From positions 248,001-312,000 of the forward strand of contig JAJQJQ010000074.1 in the NCBI GenBank assembly GCA_028622995.1: a DNA stretch of 64,000 nucleotides. The letters run 5' to 3'. Position 1 is the first letter of the stretch. Each line of letters starts with the position of its first letter. The notes below the pieces were generated by a model. It was given only the letters and a program-made list of their open reading frames with translations, searched no databases and was not told the origin of the DNA. The stretch is from Panagrolaimus kolymaensis (lineage: Eukaryota > Nematoda > Chromadorea > Rhabditida > Panagrolaimidae). This document shows positions 15,001-24,370 of this stretch, piece by piece. The position numbers and the translations under genes were made by a program.

Positions 15001-16277
15001 TTTGCTTCAAACAATTGAAGCAAACCTGCTGGAAAAAAAATAAAATCCAAAAATTTAAATATTCTTCGCAGGTTTGTAAAATCAAAATCGAAATGAGATT
15101 GGCTAATTTGTGATTTATGAATAATAAAAACAAATAAAATAATTATCTTTGCTTCAAACAATTGAAGCAAACCTGCTGGAAAAAAAATAAAATCCAAAAA
15201 TTTAAATATTCTTCGCAGGTTTGTAAAATCAAAATCGAAATGAGATTGGCTAATTTGTGATTTATGAATAATAAAAACAAATAAAATAATTATCTTTGAT
15301 TCAAACAACTGAAGCAAACCTGCTGGAAAAAAAATAAAATCCAAAAATTTAAATATTCTTCGCAGGTTTGTAAAATCAAAATCGAAATGAGATTGGCTAA
15401 TTTGTGATTTATGAATAATAAAAACAAATAAAATAATTATCTTTGCTTCAAACAATTGAAGCAAACCTGCTGGAAAAAAAATAAAATCCAAAAATTTAAA
15501 TATTCTTCGCAGGTTTGTAAAATCAAAATCGAAATGAGATTGGCTATTTTGTGATTTATGAATAATAAAAACAAATAAAATAATTATCTTTGCTTCAAAC
15601 AATTGAAGCAAACCTGCTGGAAAAATAAAATCCAAAAATTTAAATATTCTTCGCAGGTTTCTAAAATCAAAATCGAAATGAGATTGGCTAATTTGTGATT
15701 TATGAATAATAAAAACAAATAAAATAATTATCTTTGCTTCAAACAATTGAAGCAAACCTGCTGGAAAAATAAAATCCAAAAATTTAAATATTCTTCGCAG
15801 GTTTCTAAAATCAAAATCGAAATGAGATTGGCTAATTTGTGATTTATGAATAATAAAAACAAATAAAATAATTATCTTTGCTTCAAACAACTGAAGCAAA
15901 CCTGCTGGAAAAAAAAAATCCAAAAATTTAAATATTCTTCGCAGGTTTGTAAAATCAAAATCGAAATGAGATTGGCTAATTTGTGATTTATGAATAATAA
16001 AAACAAATAAAATAATTATCTTTGATTCAAACAACTGAAGCAAACCTGCTGGAAAAAAAATAAAATCCAAAAATTTAAATATTCTTCGCAGGTTTGTAAA
16101 ATCAAAATCGAAATGGAATGGCTATTTTGTGATTTATGAATAATAAAAACAAATAAAATAATTATCTTTGCTTCAAACAATTGAAGCAAACCTGCTGGAA
16201 AAAAAAAATCCAAAAATTTAAATTTTCTCCGCAGGTTTGTAAAATCAAAATCGAAAAGTGAATGCCTTTTTTGTGAT
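1..16277. repeat. Satellite array, about 144-149 bp monomer
   Basis: Near-identical units run head-to-tail from the first base of the window, so the array is cut by the window edge, to about 16277 where the pattern decays. Two main length classes exist: 144-145 bp units, and 149-bp units carrying an extra 5 bases in the A-rich linker. I estimate about 110 copies. Each unit holds a hairpin (TTTGCTTCAA, 4-nt loop, TTGAAGCAAA in the best copies), an outer inverted repeat (CAAACCTGC ... GCAGGTTTG, about 35 bp apart) and an AAATTTAAATTT palindrome between its arms. Subtypes are patterned: 1720-2650 recurs at 4804-5734 (3,084-bp offset), and the right end (13.9-16.1 kb) is dominated by a subtype with GATTGGCTAATTTGTG. 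The minus strand reads open for hundreds of codons because 144 is a multiple of 3. I regard this as incidental. Confidence 0.97.
13037..13086. other. 50-bp foreign patch inside one satellite unit
   Basis: One satellite unit is interrupted exactly between GATTTAT and GAATAAT by about 50 bp unrelated to the monomer. With two flanking bases it is identical over 52 bp to 18897-18948, outside the array. No target duplication is visible, so it looks like filler DNA copied during break repair rather than a transposon. Some neighbouring units downstream carry the GAGATTGGCTAATT subtype. Confidence 0.9.
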
Positions 16278-16727
16278 TTTTAATTTAAAAATGAATCTCT
16301 CTTTTTCGTTTTTTTGTACGATTTTTGAAAAGGTGAATAAAAAAATATTTTTTTTGTAATTTTCAATGAAAGACTTTATTTATTTAATTTTATAGATGCA
16401 AAGGCCGAAGTAATTTAAATTGTTTTGCCATCGCTTGTTTTATAATTTAATTCAAAACAAAAAGCTGTAAGGTCAATCGTAAATTATAAATCAATTAAAA
16501 TATTATTCCTGTTTTTATTGCTCGCATTTTAAAGTTGATTCATAAAAATCAAATATTTGTTAGTTAGAATTCCTTGAAATAAAAAATATTAAAAGCCGAT
16601 GTAACTCTTTTTTTTTGTTTTCGAGTTTAAATTTAAATTTGTTTCTCACTTTTCTTCCATCTAACTTACTTGATTTTTAACTATTTTTTTTCGTTTTTAA
16701 ACTGTCTTTTTTAAGTGTCGATTTTAG
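16278..16727. other. AT-rich spacer between satellite and first gene remnant
   Basis: Low-complexity T/A-rich sequence. The first 50 bp still resemble a decayed satellite unit. I see no gene, RNA or transposon terminus here. Confidence 0.6.
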
Positions 16728-17792
16728 TATTTTAAATTTGACTATATCCGATTTTGAGCATCCAGGTTTACAAATAATTGAAAGATATTTTGCTCCTTTT
16801 GAATTTTGTTTTACTTCGATCGCATTTATTTTGTTTGTTTATATTGCAATTACCCAAAGTCCAAAAACAATGAAAAGTTATTCATTTTTATTGATTTATC
16901 AAGTTTCTGCCACATATGTTTTTGATATTTTGACAATTTTTATTCAACCTGTTATTTTGATACCCTATATTGGAGCATATGTAAATGGATTTTGGCAATT
17001 TGGAGAAAAATGGAATGCAATAATATTTTTATTATTTTTCATTCATTAAATTTACAAGTGATATTTCGTTTAGCTTCTTTGTATACGTTAAAAAATGGGG
17101 GTTTTAAATTCACAAAATTTAAATTTTTATTCTTATTTTCCTTTCCCATTTTTTTATTTCTTTTTTGTGGAGTCGTTCGTAAGTTAAAATTTCCATTTTA
17201 GCTTTTTTACATTTAAAACAGAAGAATGAAACAGATTATTAAAATATAATTTTTTTTAGTTGGGTTTGCTTTGGACCAACCAAGTGGAGAATTATTCCGG
17301 CAAGCTTTAATCATAGAATATCCATTTTTTAACCAACTTTTCCAACGTCATCCCTATGCTATGGGATATCACCCAAATTTCTCTGATAAAATTAAAGTTT
17401 TACTTATTGCAATTATATTTTTGGCATTAATTGCACCCTTTATTCTTCTAACATTTTTATATTTATATTTTAACCGATTAAACTTTATGAAAAATAAGTT
17501 AAGCGCAACGCATCGAAATTTGCATGTTATGTTATTAAAAGCTATGATAGCTCAAAGTATAATATTATTTATTTTTATGGTCTTACCATTAGAAATGTTG
17601 AGTTTAAGTTTTATTTTTCCATATAAACATGGAAGCTTTTTTGCTTCATTATGTCCTTTGATGGTGATACCTCATACACTCTTAGATATTTTGGTTCAAC
17701 TTTATTGTATTAAACCATACAGAAATTGGATGAGAAAAAGGTTGCCATGGCATTGGAAAGTTAGTATCGAAATATTACCGGAGTTTACTTAA
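16728..17792 (+). pseudogene. Serpentine chemoreceptor (Srh/Sri-like), probably broken
   Basis: Three reading frames together give a seven-transmembrane worm chemoreceptor of the Srh/Sri/Str superfamily. The first (about 16738-17040) covers the first membrane segments with a TPK.MK-like first loop (SPKTMKSY). The second (about 17025-17177) continues in another frame with FRLASLYTLKNG. After an intron (donor about 17178, acceptor before 17260) the last exon runs to the TAA at 17792 and ends with a typical IKPYRNWMRKR tail after helix 7. No ATG is visible at the 5' end (the open frame begins at a TTG after an AG), and one base is missing or extra between 17024 and 17046 within an A/T-rich run. 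It is therefore probably a pseudogene, unless an upstream exon was missed and the indel is a sequencing error. Confidence 0.7.
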
Positions 17793-18243
17793 CCTTTTTG
17801 ACAATGATTATGGAAGATATGTATGCCATATTTTAAAGTATCCTAATTTTCTTCATAAAATTTATTGGATTGTAAAATCAAGCAAATTATGACAATTGTG
17901 ATCTCTAGTTGAGGGTATTAAGGAATTTTTTTTTATATTTCCTGGTATACCATAACATTATTAATGTTTAGTGTTTTGTTTTTTCATCTACTAAAACTAA
18001 CATGAAATAAATAATTTGTGTCATAAGATTTTTGATAATTTTTCTAACTTCAAAGAAAATTAGATTTTATTGCATTTTAAAAAAAAAATAAAATAAAAAG
18101 ATTAAAAATCTTTAATTCTTCCTTTTTTGTGTTTGTTATTTATATAAAGGCTTAGATTTAAAAAGTTTTTTATTAGTTGGCCTTTAGATGCCATCAACTA
18201 TTGCTATTTTTTTACTTGCATAGTTTACAGTATTGTTGATATA
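17793..18243. other. AT-rich spacer, nothing recognised
   Basis: Follows the stop codon of the first receptor remnant and precedes a second one. I see only T/A-rich sequence and no terminal repeats. Confidence 0.5.
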
Positions 18244-18812
18244 AATGTTATTGAATTTAAAATTATTATTTCTATTATTGATCTTTTAGCTGCCTTTATT
18301 CTATTATTTTTAATAAAATTTAAGGTTAAAAATAATAATTTAGAGACTAAAAGCAAAAACAAAGCTATTGTGTTTATAATTTTTACTGCTGTTATAATGG
18401 AATTTAGCCCAAATTTATTTGATTATATTTTAAATAAGGTAATTTTTTTTTTCTTTGCCATATGAATATTTACCTGCCAGTGGGGTTAATACTTTTTACA
18501 CATTTTTAATGTTATTTCTTTTCTTTTTTTTAATCATAAAAAAGGTAAATTTTTATTTTCACGAATGAAAAAACATATCAATATTTTATAAACTTAAAAA
18601 CTTTGTGTTAGCCTTAGTAAAATAAATTACAAAATTTTAAAATATCTTTTTTATAGCTCAAGCTTTCCCCTTTGATTAATTACATTGGACCATACCGTAC
18701 CACAATCAGTTCAATAAATTTATTATTTTCAACTTCGGCGTACACAAATGTTGTAAAACAATTATCGGATAAAAAAACTGCAGCTATAAATATTATAGAA
18801 AATAAAAAATAA
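18244..18812 (+). pseudogene. Serpentine receptor remnant, helices 5-7 only
   Basis: An open stretch at 18244-18438 encodes a membrane helix, a basic loop (ETKSKNKAIVF) and the start of another helix, ending at a plausible donor. Coding resumes around 18455-18545 in a different frame after a run of T (YEYLPASGVNTFYTF). An acceptor before 18657 opens the last exon, which has a NYIGPYR...SAYTNVV motif typical of worm receptor helix 7, and stops at 18812. The N-terminal half is absent and a homopolymer frameshift is likely, so this is a remnant. The receptor class cannot be assigned safely. Confidence 0.55.
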
Positions 18813-18896
18813 TTTTAGTAGAGATTAAAATCGAAAAAATGTAATAAATTTTTTTTTCGGAAGATTTTTTATTTATTTATTTAATAAATTAAATTA

Positions 18897-18948
18897 ATTA
18901 TGTATGTTTTAAAATAAACCACATCATACAGAGCAACATTTTATTTGG
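18897..18948. repeat. 52-bp segment shared with the satellite patch
   Basis: Identical over 52 bp to 13035-13086 within the satellite. It lies in the spacer just beyond the bestrophin pseudogene. The rest of 18813-19090 shows no gene. Confidence 0.9.
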
Positions 18949-19090
18949 CTGCAATCGGAAAGCAAGGATAGCGATTTTTTTTCTTCCAAGATTACAGTCA
19001 TAAGTGGATTCGAAGAAAAAAAAATTTCGATTTTGTAAAGTTTCAATAAGGAATGATAAAATTATATACATGAAGCATTATTCATATTAA

Positions 19091-20045
19091 TGGAGTTTTA
19101 GCAAGAAAATTATCCATTACAAAGAAATTATCATCACAAGTTTTCTTCATTTCGTCCAAAATTTTATTTGAATCGCATTTTTTCTGATTACTTTGGGCTT
19201 GCGAATATTCATTGTTAAATTGGGCGACGCTAACTTTTTTATATTTTCTTCCTGCAAATTTTTTTTATCATTTGATAAATATCCTTTTTTTTATTCTTTC
19301 CAACTTACTCTTTCTTTTTTAGTCATATCAGCTAAATTATATTTATGAGCAACCATAATAACATTATCAATATTTTTAACAAAACTAAAATTTTTAAATA
19401 TTTTATATTGCTTTTTCATTTTTATTTTTTCTTACTTGATATTTATAAATGAGCAAACAAGAGGTGTAACAGGTCGCTTAGCAGCAGGCTTGGGCGGGAA
19501 TGAAAACTCCGGGACGGGAATCCGGGAGTCCGGGATTCCCGTGAAAAAGTCCCGGACGGAACGGGAATCCGGGAATGATCCGGGAATTCATAAAATGGTT
19601 AAAAACTCTATTTTTCTGTCATTTTTTCATTTTTTTTAAACCAAATGCTTTCTAATTAAAAACAGAACAAAATGTATTAGACGCATTTTTAAAAAAACAT
19701 GACGTTTTAACCAATTATGGATTTTAGCGTTAAATTTTTTTGAGAAAAAAGTGTTTTTTTAGTAATAATTTGTCAGATAACCAAAAAGTTTTGGTGATAA
19801 TTCATTAAAATTTTGAAGAAAATGGTTACTGGAATGGTAATATGTACTCCTCCCTTTACTCTTATTAATTCCGGATTCCGGACATAAAATCCGGGAATCC
19901 GGGACGGGAATAATTATCGAAAAATTGGTCCGGAATCCGGGAATCCGGAACACGATCCGGGATTCCCGCCCAAGCCTGCTTAGCAGCTTCAAAACTATAA
20001 AGCAATGCAATCTTTTTAACATCCCAAAAAGCATCCTTGCTTAAA
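19091..20045 (-). pseudogene. 3' fragment of a bestrophin gene, split by an insertion
   Basis: Read on the minus strand, this stretch matches the last three exons and the introns between them of the intact bestrophin gene at 34763-36649 (part of exon 5 onward). The piece beginning at the KDAFWDVKK region is at 19988-20035, the rest of that exon is at 19452-19485, exon 6 is near 19305-19380 and exon 7 near 19091-19255. Because intron sequence is shared, the copy arose by DNA duplication and inversion, not retroposition. It lacks the N-terminal two-thirds, including the membrane pore, has numerous substitutions, and is interrupted by a 492-bp TIR element. It is non-functional. Confidence 0.9.
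19486..19977. mobile_element. Non-autonomous TIR element with 10-bp target duplication
   Basis: The ends are perfect inverted repeats (AGGCTTGGGCGGGAAT and its complement), flanked on both sides by the direct repeat GCTTAGCAGC (19476-19485 and 19978-19987). That repeat occurs once in the intact bestrophin exon, so insertion and target duplication are both demonstrated by the uninterrupted copy. The interior is AT-rich between GC-rich, CCGGGA-rich subterminal arms and has no transposase ORF. The 492-bp length and 9-11-bp-type duplication resemble Mutator-like non-autonomous elements, but family assignment is inference. Confidence 0.9.
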
Positions 20046-20117
20046 AGCGACGCACGAACTAACAATTGATTTTACAGAGAAATAAAAAAATGTAGCAAAG
20101 AAATTCAAATTAAATAC

Positions 20118-20414
20118 TTAGATAGTATGTGTTTGATTTATTCGATGTCGGCCAATATTTTTAGCAAAAATTAATGCACAAATAAAACCTTTTAAAGATG
20201 ATATAACTCTAACATAGCTGCCAAGAATATTGGTAGGTGTTTCATTAAAAATTAATGGAATTAAAAATGCGCATCCATGAATAATAAAATCAAGAAATAT
20301 TTGAACTAATACAGCTTGAATGGTTAAAAATGTGGCTGATTTATCTCTTTGTGAATTAAATTCGAGGTTTTTAACAAAATAAAATAATATTCCAAGCGGA
20401 ATTAAAGTTAGCAT
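20118..20414 (-). pseudogene. Serpentine receptor C-terminal fragment
   Basis: A 98-codon frame encodes the end of helix 5, a loop (QRDKSATFLTIQ), helix 6 with IIHGCAFLIPL and helix 7, then a short basic tail (NIGRHRINQTHTI). This is the C-terminal third of a worm chemoreceptor. No upstream exons are visible: the sequence immediately upstream is the truncated Na+/H+ exchanger copy on the same strand. It is probably a fragment carried in a composite duplication. The subfamily is uncertain. Confidence 0.55.
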
Positions 20415-20535
20415 ATGTTTTAGTTTCTTAGATCTTATGTTTTTTAATGTTTTTTCTCACTAAGTAATGCTCGAAAATTTGGCAGAGATATTTTTTTTCT
20501 TCACAGAAACTACTGTAATAAAACTTTTATTTACT

Positions 20536-21202
20536 TGCTATAACAGCTACAGGATCAACCGCCGAAATTAAGGATGCAAATAACAAAATTTCAAAAAGAT
20601 TAAATTCAACTGAAAAAAATCCATAACTTCCAAATAAATATAAAGTTGTTGCAATAGAAATTGTATTAAAAATGGTTCCAATAAATGCGAAAACCATAAC
20701 GGAATCTAAATTATCAAATAATTGTCGATTTGGGATAAAATAACCTGCATCAAATATAATTGGTGGAAGTAAATATAAGAAGAAGGTATGAGATTCAAGT
20801 AAAAAAAGATTTTTATTTACATGAATTTCAGTTAAAATTACACCAAGTAGAATTCCTACAACTATTAAGCATGCACTATCAGGAAAAGCATTACCAAAAT
20901 TTTTATTAACATGAAACACTAAAAGTTTTATTAAAATATTGAATCCATTATTTACAATAGAAAAATTAAAAATTAATAATACAATATTTTTCTTTAAAAA
21001 AAGAAACTTACAAATTTTTGCAATTGATGCAACCAAAATCCATATGCTTACTGTATATGCAGCTTCCACGGGAATCCATTTAAAAAAATATAATTTCAAA
21101 TCTTTCACTTTTTTCTTGCTGTTCTTCATTTGCATTTGTTTCTTGAATAATTAAATAAAAAGCTATAATTTTTAAAAGTGTAAAAAAATTACAGCTATTC
21201 AT
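20536..21202 (-). pseudogene. Truncated, frameshifted Na+/H+ exchanger 5' copy
   Basis: This is a partial copy of the first two exons of the exchanger at 25874-28100. The 5' part keeps an ATG at 21202 with a signal-peptide-like start, but the frame shifts in a run of seven A (plus strand, about 21085-21092) just before WIPVEAAYTV. Six A would restore the frame. Exon 2 (about 20536-20915) keeps FLYLLPPIIFDAGYF and SAVDPVAVIA. The stretch of about 20541-20750 is nearly identical to 27461-27670, while the region just 5' of it is clearly diverged, which suggests gene conversion or a patchy duplication. Exons 3-4 are absent, so the transport domain is incomplete. Confidence 0.88.
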
Positions 21203-21545
21203 TTTTAAAAATATTTCTTTATTTTAAAAGTTAAAAGTTTAAAATATGTGTTCTTCTATCACACCAAAAACTATAATGATTTTTATGCTGTTGATTTAAA
21301 TTTTATTAGTTTTTTAAGAAAAAAAATAATCCCCAATTTTTAATCCGTCTTTGCATAAATTTGTCCTTCTCGATAATCGCCGTTGATTTTTTTTTGTGTT
21401 ATTGTTGAATGATTTTAAATCATTGCACATTTGATACCCATTTTTTCGAGGAAAACCTCCTGAGATATGAATATTCAAGTTGTCTAAATTTTAAAGGAAA
21501 AATGTTTTTTCCAAAACCATAGCGAAAATACGAATTTTAGGAAAA

Positions 21546-21677
21546 ATGAGTTTTAATCTCTCAAAAATAAAAAAACTACATTCACTTGCAAAAGTATGTA
21601 TTTCAGATTATTTTGGAACTACACTTAAAGCGGTTTCTGATAAAGATGGAAAAGTATCATTTGAAGATTTTTGCTAA
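21546..21677 (+). pseudogene. Isolated 43-codon coding fragment, unidentified
   Basis: An ATG-to-TAA frame with coding-like composition (CISDYFGTTLKAVSDKDGKV at its centre). It faintly recalls the N-terminal winged-helix part of RNA polymerase III subunit RPC3, or an EF-hand loop, but neither match is convincing. It is too short and isolated to be a gene by itself and fits the surrounding field of gene fragments. Confidence 0.3.
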
Positions 21678-22823
21678 AATTTCCACAAATATCGATCAAA
21701 ATATGTAAATTTTCAAACAAACCATAAACTTGTTTTTTTTTCAATCACCTAGATCAACGACTATTAGTCGACTTTTAGTAATAAATTTTATAAACAAATT
21801 ATATTAAAAAAAGAGTTATTATATTTTTCTTCGCTCCTTTGTTATCATTTTTTTTAATAATTTTAGTGAAAAATAAACGTCTGTCAAATTTGTCTTGGTT
21901 GTTGCATCGCATTTTTGTTTTCCCATTAAAAAAGCAGGGTAAAAAGTTTAATGAAGAAGGAATTTTTTTTTTTTTATTTATTGCCCTCTCGACTTTTCTT
22001 TTCCATCCTTTTGCGTTAAAAAGATGATAGAAATAATAATAAAAAATTTCAATAGTTGCAAACAAAAAAGGGCCCCAAAAAAATGTTTTGAAGTTATGCA
22101 GCACACTTTGTTTTTCTGCCTTTTATTCTTTTTGTCATACTTTTTTTTTGATGTTGTTTTAATTTTTTTTGATCATTTTTTTATTTATCACCCGCTAAGC
22201 CTCGGAATTTTTTACTCTTCTCTTCTTTTCTATTAAACCTATAAAAAAATGAGAGGAAAAGTCGTAAAAACTTTTTTTTATTGTTTTGCCTTAATACGTG
22301 ATTTTTCAAATATATCATCACTAATAGATTTTAAAAAAATGTATTTAATTTTAAAACAAACGAAAAAACTTTCCTAAAAAAGTGGAGGGTTAAGCAAAAT
22401 CAAAATTTCATAAAAAAAAAATAAGCAAATTTATTCCTTTTGTAAATCTGTGACAAAAAAAAATAGTAATTAAAAGTTAGAGCATTTTTTTTTGTCATTT
22501 GTGAAGGAAAGAAAACCTATTTAAAAAATAAATGACGCCTTGTCATAAAATAAATATAACGTCTTTAATCTCTGAGAATATTTTGGCTTTTTTTTTAAAC
22601 AAATGAAAACGAGGGGAAAAAGCCTCCTCGTAAACTCGAACTATTTTTTTTTGTCCTTTTTTCTTTTATCCAAGTTTTGAAGACTTTTCTACCCTTCATC
22701 TATGTATGTAAAATCACATTAACATATGGATATCTTTGTTATCTAACCAAGAAACTTTTAAAAGTCAAGCTTTTATATTTATTAAAAAAAAATTTCACAA
22801 CAAAATGTAAACTTGGAAACAAT
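21678..22823. other. AT-rich intergenic sequence
   Basis: Homopolymer-rich DNA with several 60-100 codon frames that look like by-products of T-runs. A small inverted repeat (CGAGG...CCTCG, about 22610-22630) is present. No family, RNA gene or element terminus was recognised. Confidence 0.5.
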
Positions 22824-23986
22824 TTAATTAAACTTTTGTTTAAAATAATTTTGCATTTTAAATAATTTCATTTTTAATGTAACAAAATATGCTCGATGAA
22901 TGTGAAAACAGATGGAAAGTAAAAAGGCTTGCATGAACAAGTTACCAATAGCAAAATAAATGCACATTGTAATAGCTTGAGTAAGGTTTTGTGGATCAGG
23001 AACGATATCACCAAAACCAATCATCGCAGAACTAACCCAAACAAAATACCATGCATTTATAGCTCCAAGTTTTCCATACCAAGTATTAAATAAAATTACT
23101 CCAGCAAAATGATGAATAAGTAATAAACATGTTGCATCTTTTAATGCAAGATGTTGCCTTTCATCAATGGATTGATTTTTTTTGCTTGAAAAAATATTAG
23201 ATAAAAACAAACATTTTACTCCATAACCTTGAGCAATAAATCTACCAAAATTTGATACAACCGCAAAAGTTAATGGTATTCCAAAAGCTGCATAAAAGAC
23301 AGTAAATATTCGTGAAATGTTTGTGAGTGGAGGAATATTACCCCAACCAATGGTAAAACAAACTTGATATGACATAGTTAAAACAGTATAAAATGGTTTT
23401 GAACCATATGCTGGATCAATGAGTTGATAAATAAAAGTTCCAGCAACCAAATAAAGTACAACCAAAGTGATTAGACATAAATGAGGAACACAGCGAACCC
23501 AAAACTAAAATAAAAAAACACACAATGTTTTAGTATTTACAAAATATTTTAAAGTGTATAAATTCATAGAAAAAAAGAATTTTAAAAAATGAAACTTACT
23601 GGTTCAGGAAGTTCTTCAATTTCTTCAATTTCTTCTTCAATTTTTTGAACCGGCGTATTAACTTCCCCAACGTTTTGTTCATTCGTAACAATAGTTTCAG
23701 GTTCATTTGGGGTTTCGGTACGTATCATTGATTCAAATTATGGCTCTTCTTGAATAGGATTAATAGCATGCTTGCTGCTACCAAAATTTAAATCATTTGG
23801 GTGTAAAAATTCTTGAATAAGATTTACAAGTTTTTTAGCTTTTTGATTATCATTTTTCTTAACAAATTCTTTAATTTTAGCTAAATTTGCTGTAAATAAA
23901 TGTGTTGGATTGCATGATGCTGAAAAAGGATGTGGGGGAGCTTGACTTCGGGGCCAGGTTAGAGTTGAATCAAATTTTGAATTCAT
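22824..23986 (-). CDS. TWK/K2P potassium channel with premature stop
   Basis: Two exons: 23986-23600 (cytoplasmic N-terminus) and 23504-22824 (channel core). The core has the K2P order: helix 1, pore loop 1 with TIGWGN, helix 2, helix 3, pore loop 2 with MIGFGD, helix 4, short tail. The start was chosen by alignment with the divergent paralogue at 24371 (both have STLTWPR.QAPP near residue 7). The alignment exposes an in-frame TAA at 23738-23740 where the paralogue has CAA (…P-stop-FESMI versus PQFDSMI). Translation could restart at an ATG at 23728, sparing all membrane segments but losing most of the N-terminal domain. Without the stop the protein would be about 355 residues. It is either a young pseudogene or a truncated-start channel. 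The filter sequences are atypical (see findings). Confidence 0.85.
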
Positions 23987-24370
23987 AAGTTTCACAAATT
24001 TTGGAATATATATTTTTTCCACAGTGCCATAAAACAACTTTAGCATTAAACCTTTTTTTTGATTCGAGTTAATTGAAGGAGAAAAATTGTTCAAAAAAAA
24101 GTTTAGGTTTGGGAGAAGAATAAAAAGATATTTAATTTGAAGGGAAGCCGCCACTATGCTAAAAGCTCATTTTATAATTATTTTTGAAACATCTAATGTT
24201 TCATTTTGATCAAAAGTTTTTCCAAAACGAAAGCTAACATTCGGACTAGATACCAGAGCTGCGGAATATTCGAGTCGAATTAAAAAAATTCAAATAATCT
24301 AATCATATTTGGGAAACAAACTTTTCGTAAAATTTCCTTTTTTTAGGTTGGTTCGTGAAAAATTCTCTTC
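23987..24370. promoter_or_regulatory. Shared intergenic region of divergent TWK pair
   Basis: 384 bp separate the two ATGs of oppositely oriented paralogous channels, so both promoters must lie here or in the first exons. AT-rich, with a T-run/AG (CTTTTTTTAG-like, about 24338-24346) that could be a trans-splice acceptor for the plus-strand gene. No named motif was recognised. Confidence 0.5.

Noticed and set aside
13548..16070. 840-codon minus-strand open frame, and similar long frames across the satellite, as a repeat protein
   Set aside because: They follow from a 144-bp period (48 codons) without stops in one frame. Many units differ by 5 bp and break the frame, the longest begins at TTG, and no signal or splice structure supports translation.
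1..16277. CRISPR-like array
   Set aside because: The whole unit is repeated with no unique spacers, the unit is about 145 bp, and the DNA is from an animal genome.
23987..24154. N-terminal extension of the minus-strand TWK channel starting at 24154
   Set aside because: The paralogue aligns only from the ATG at 23986, and the extra 56 residues look like translated intergenic AT-rich sequence.
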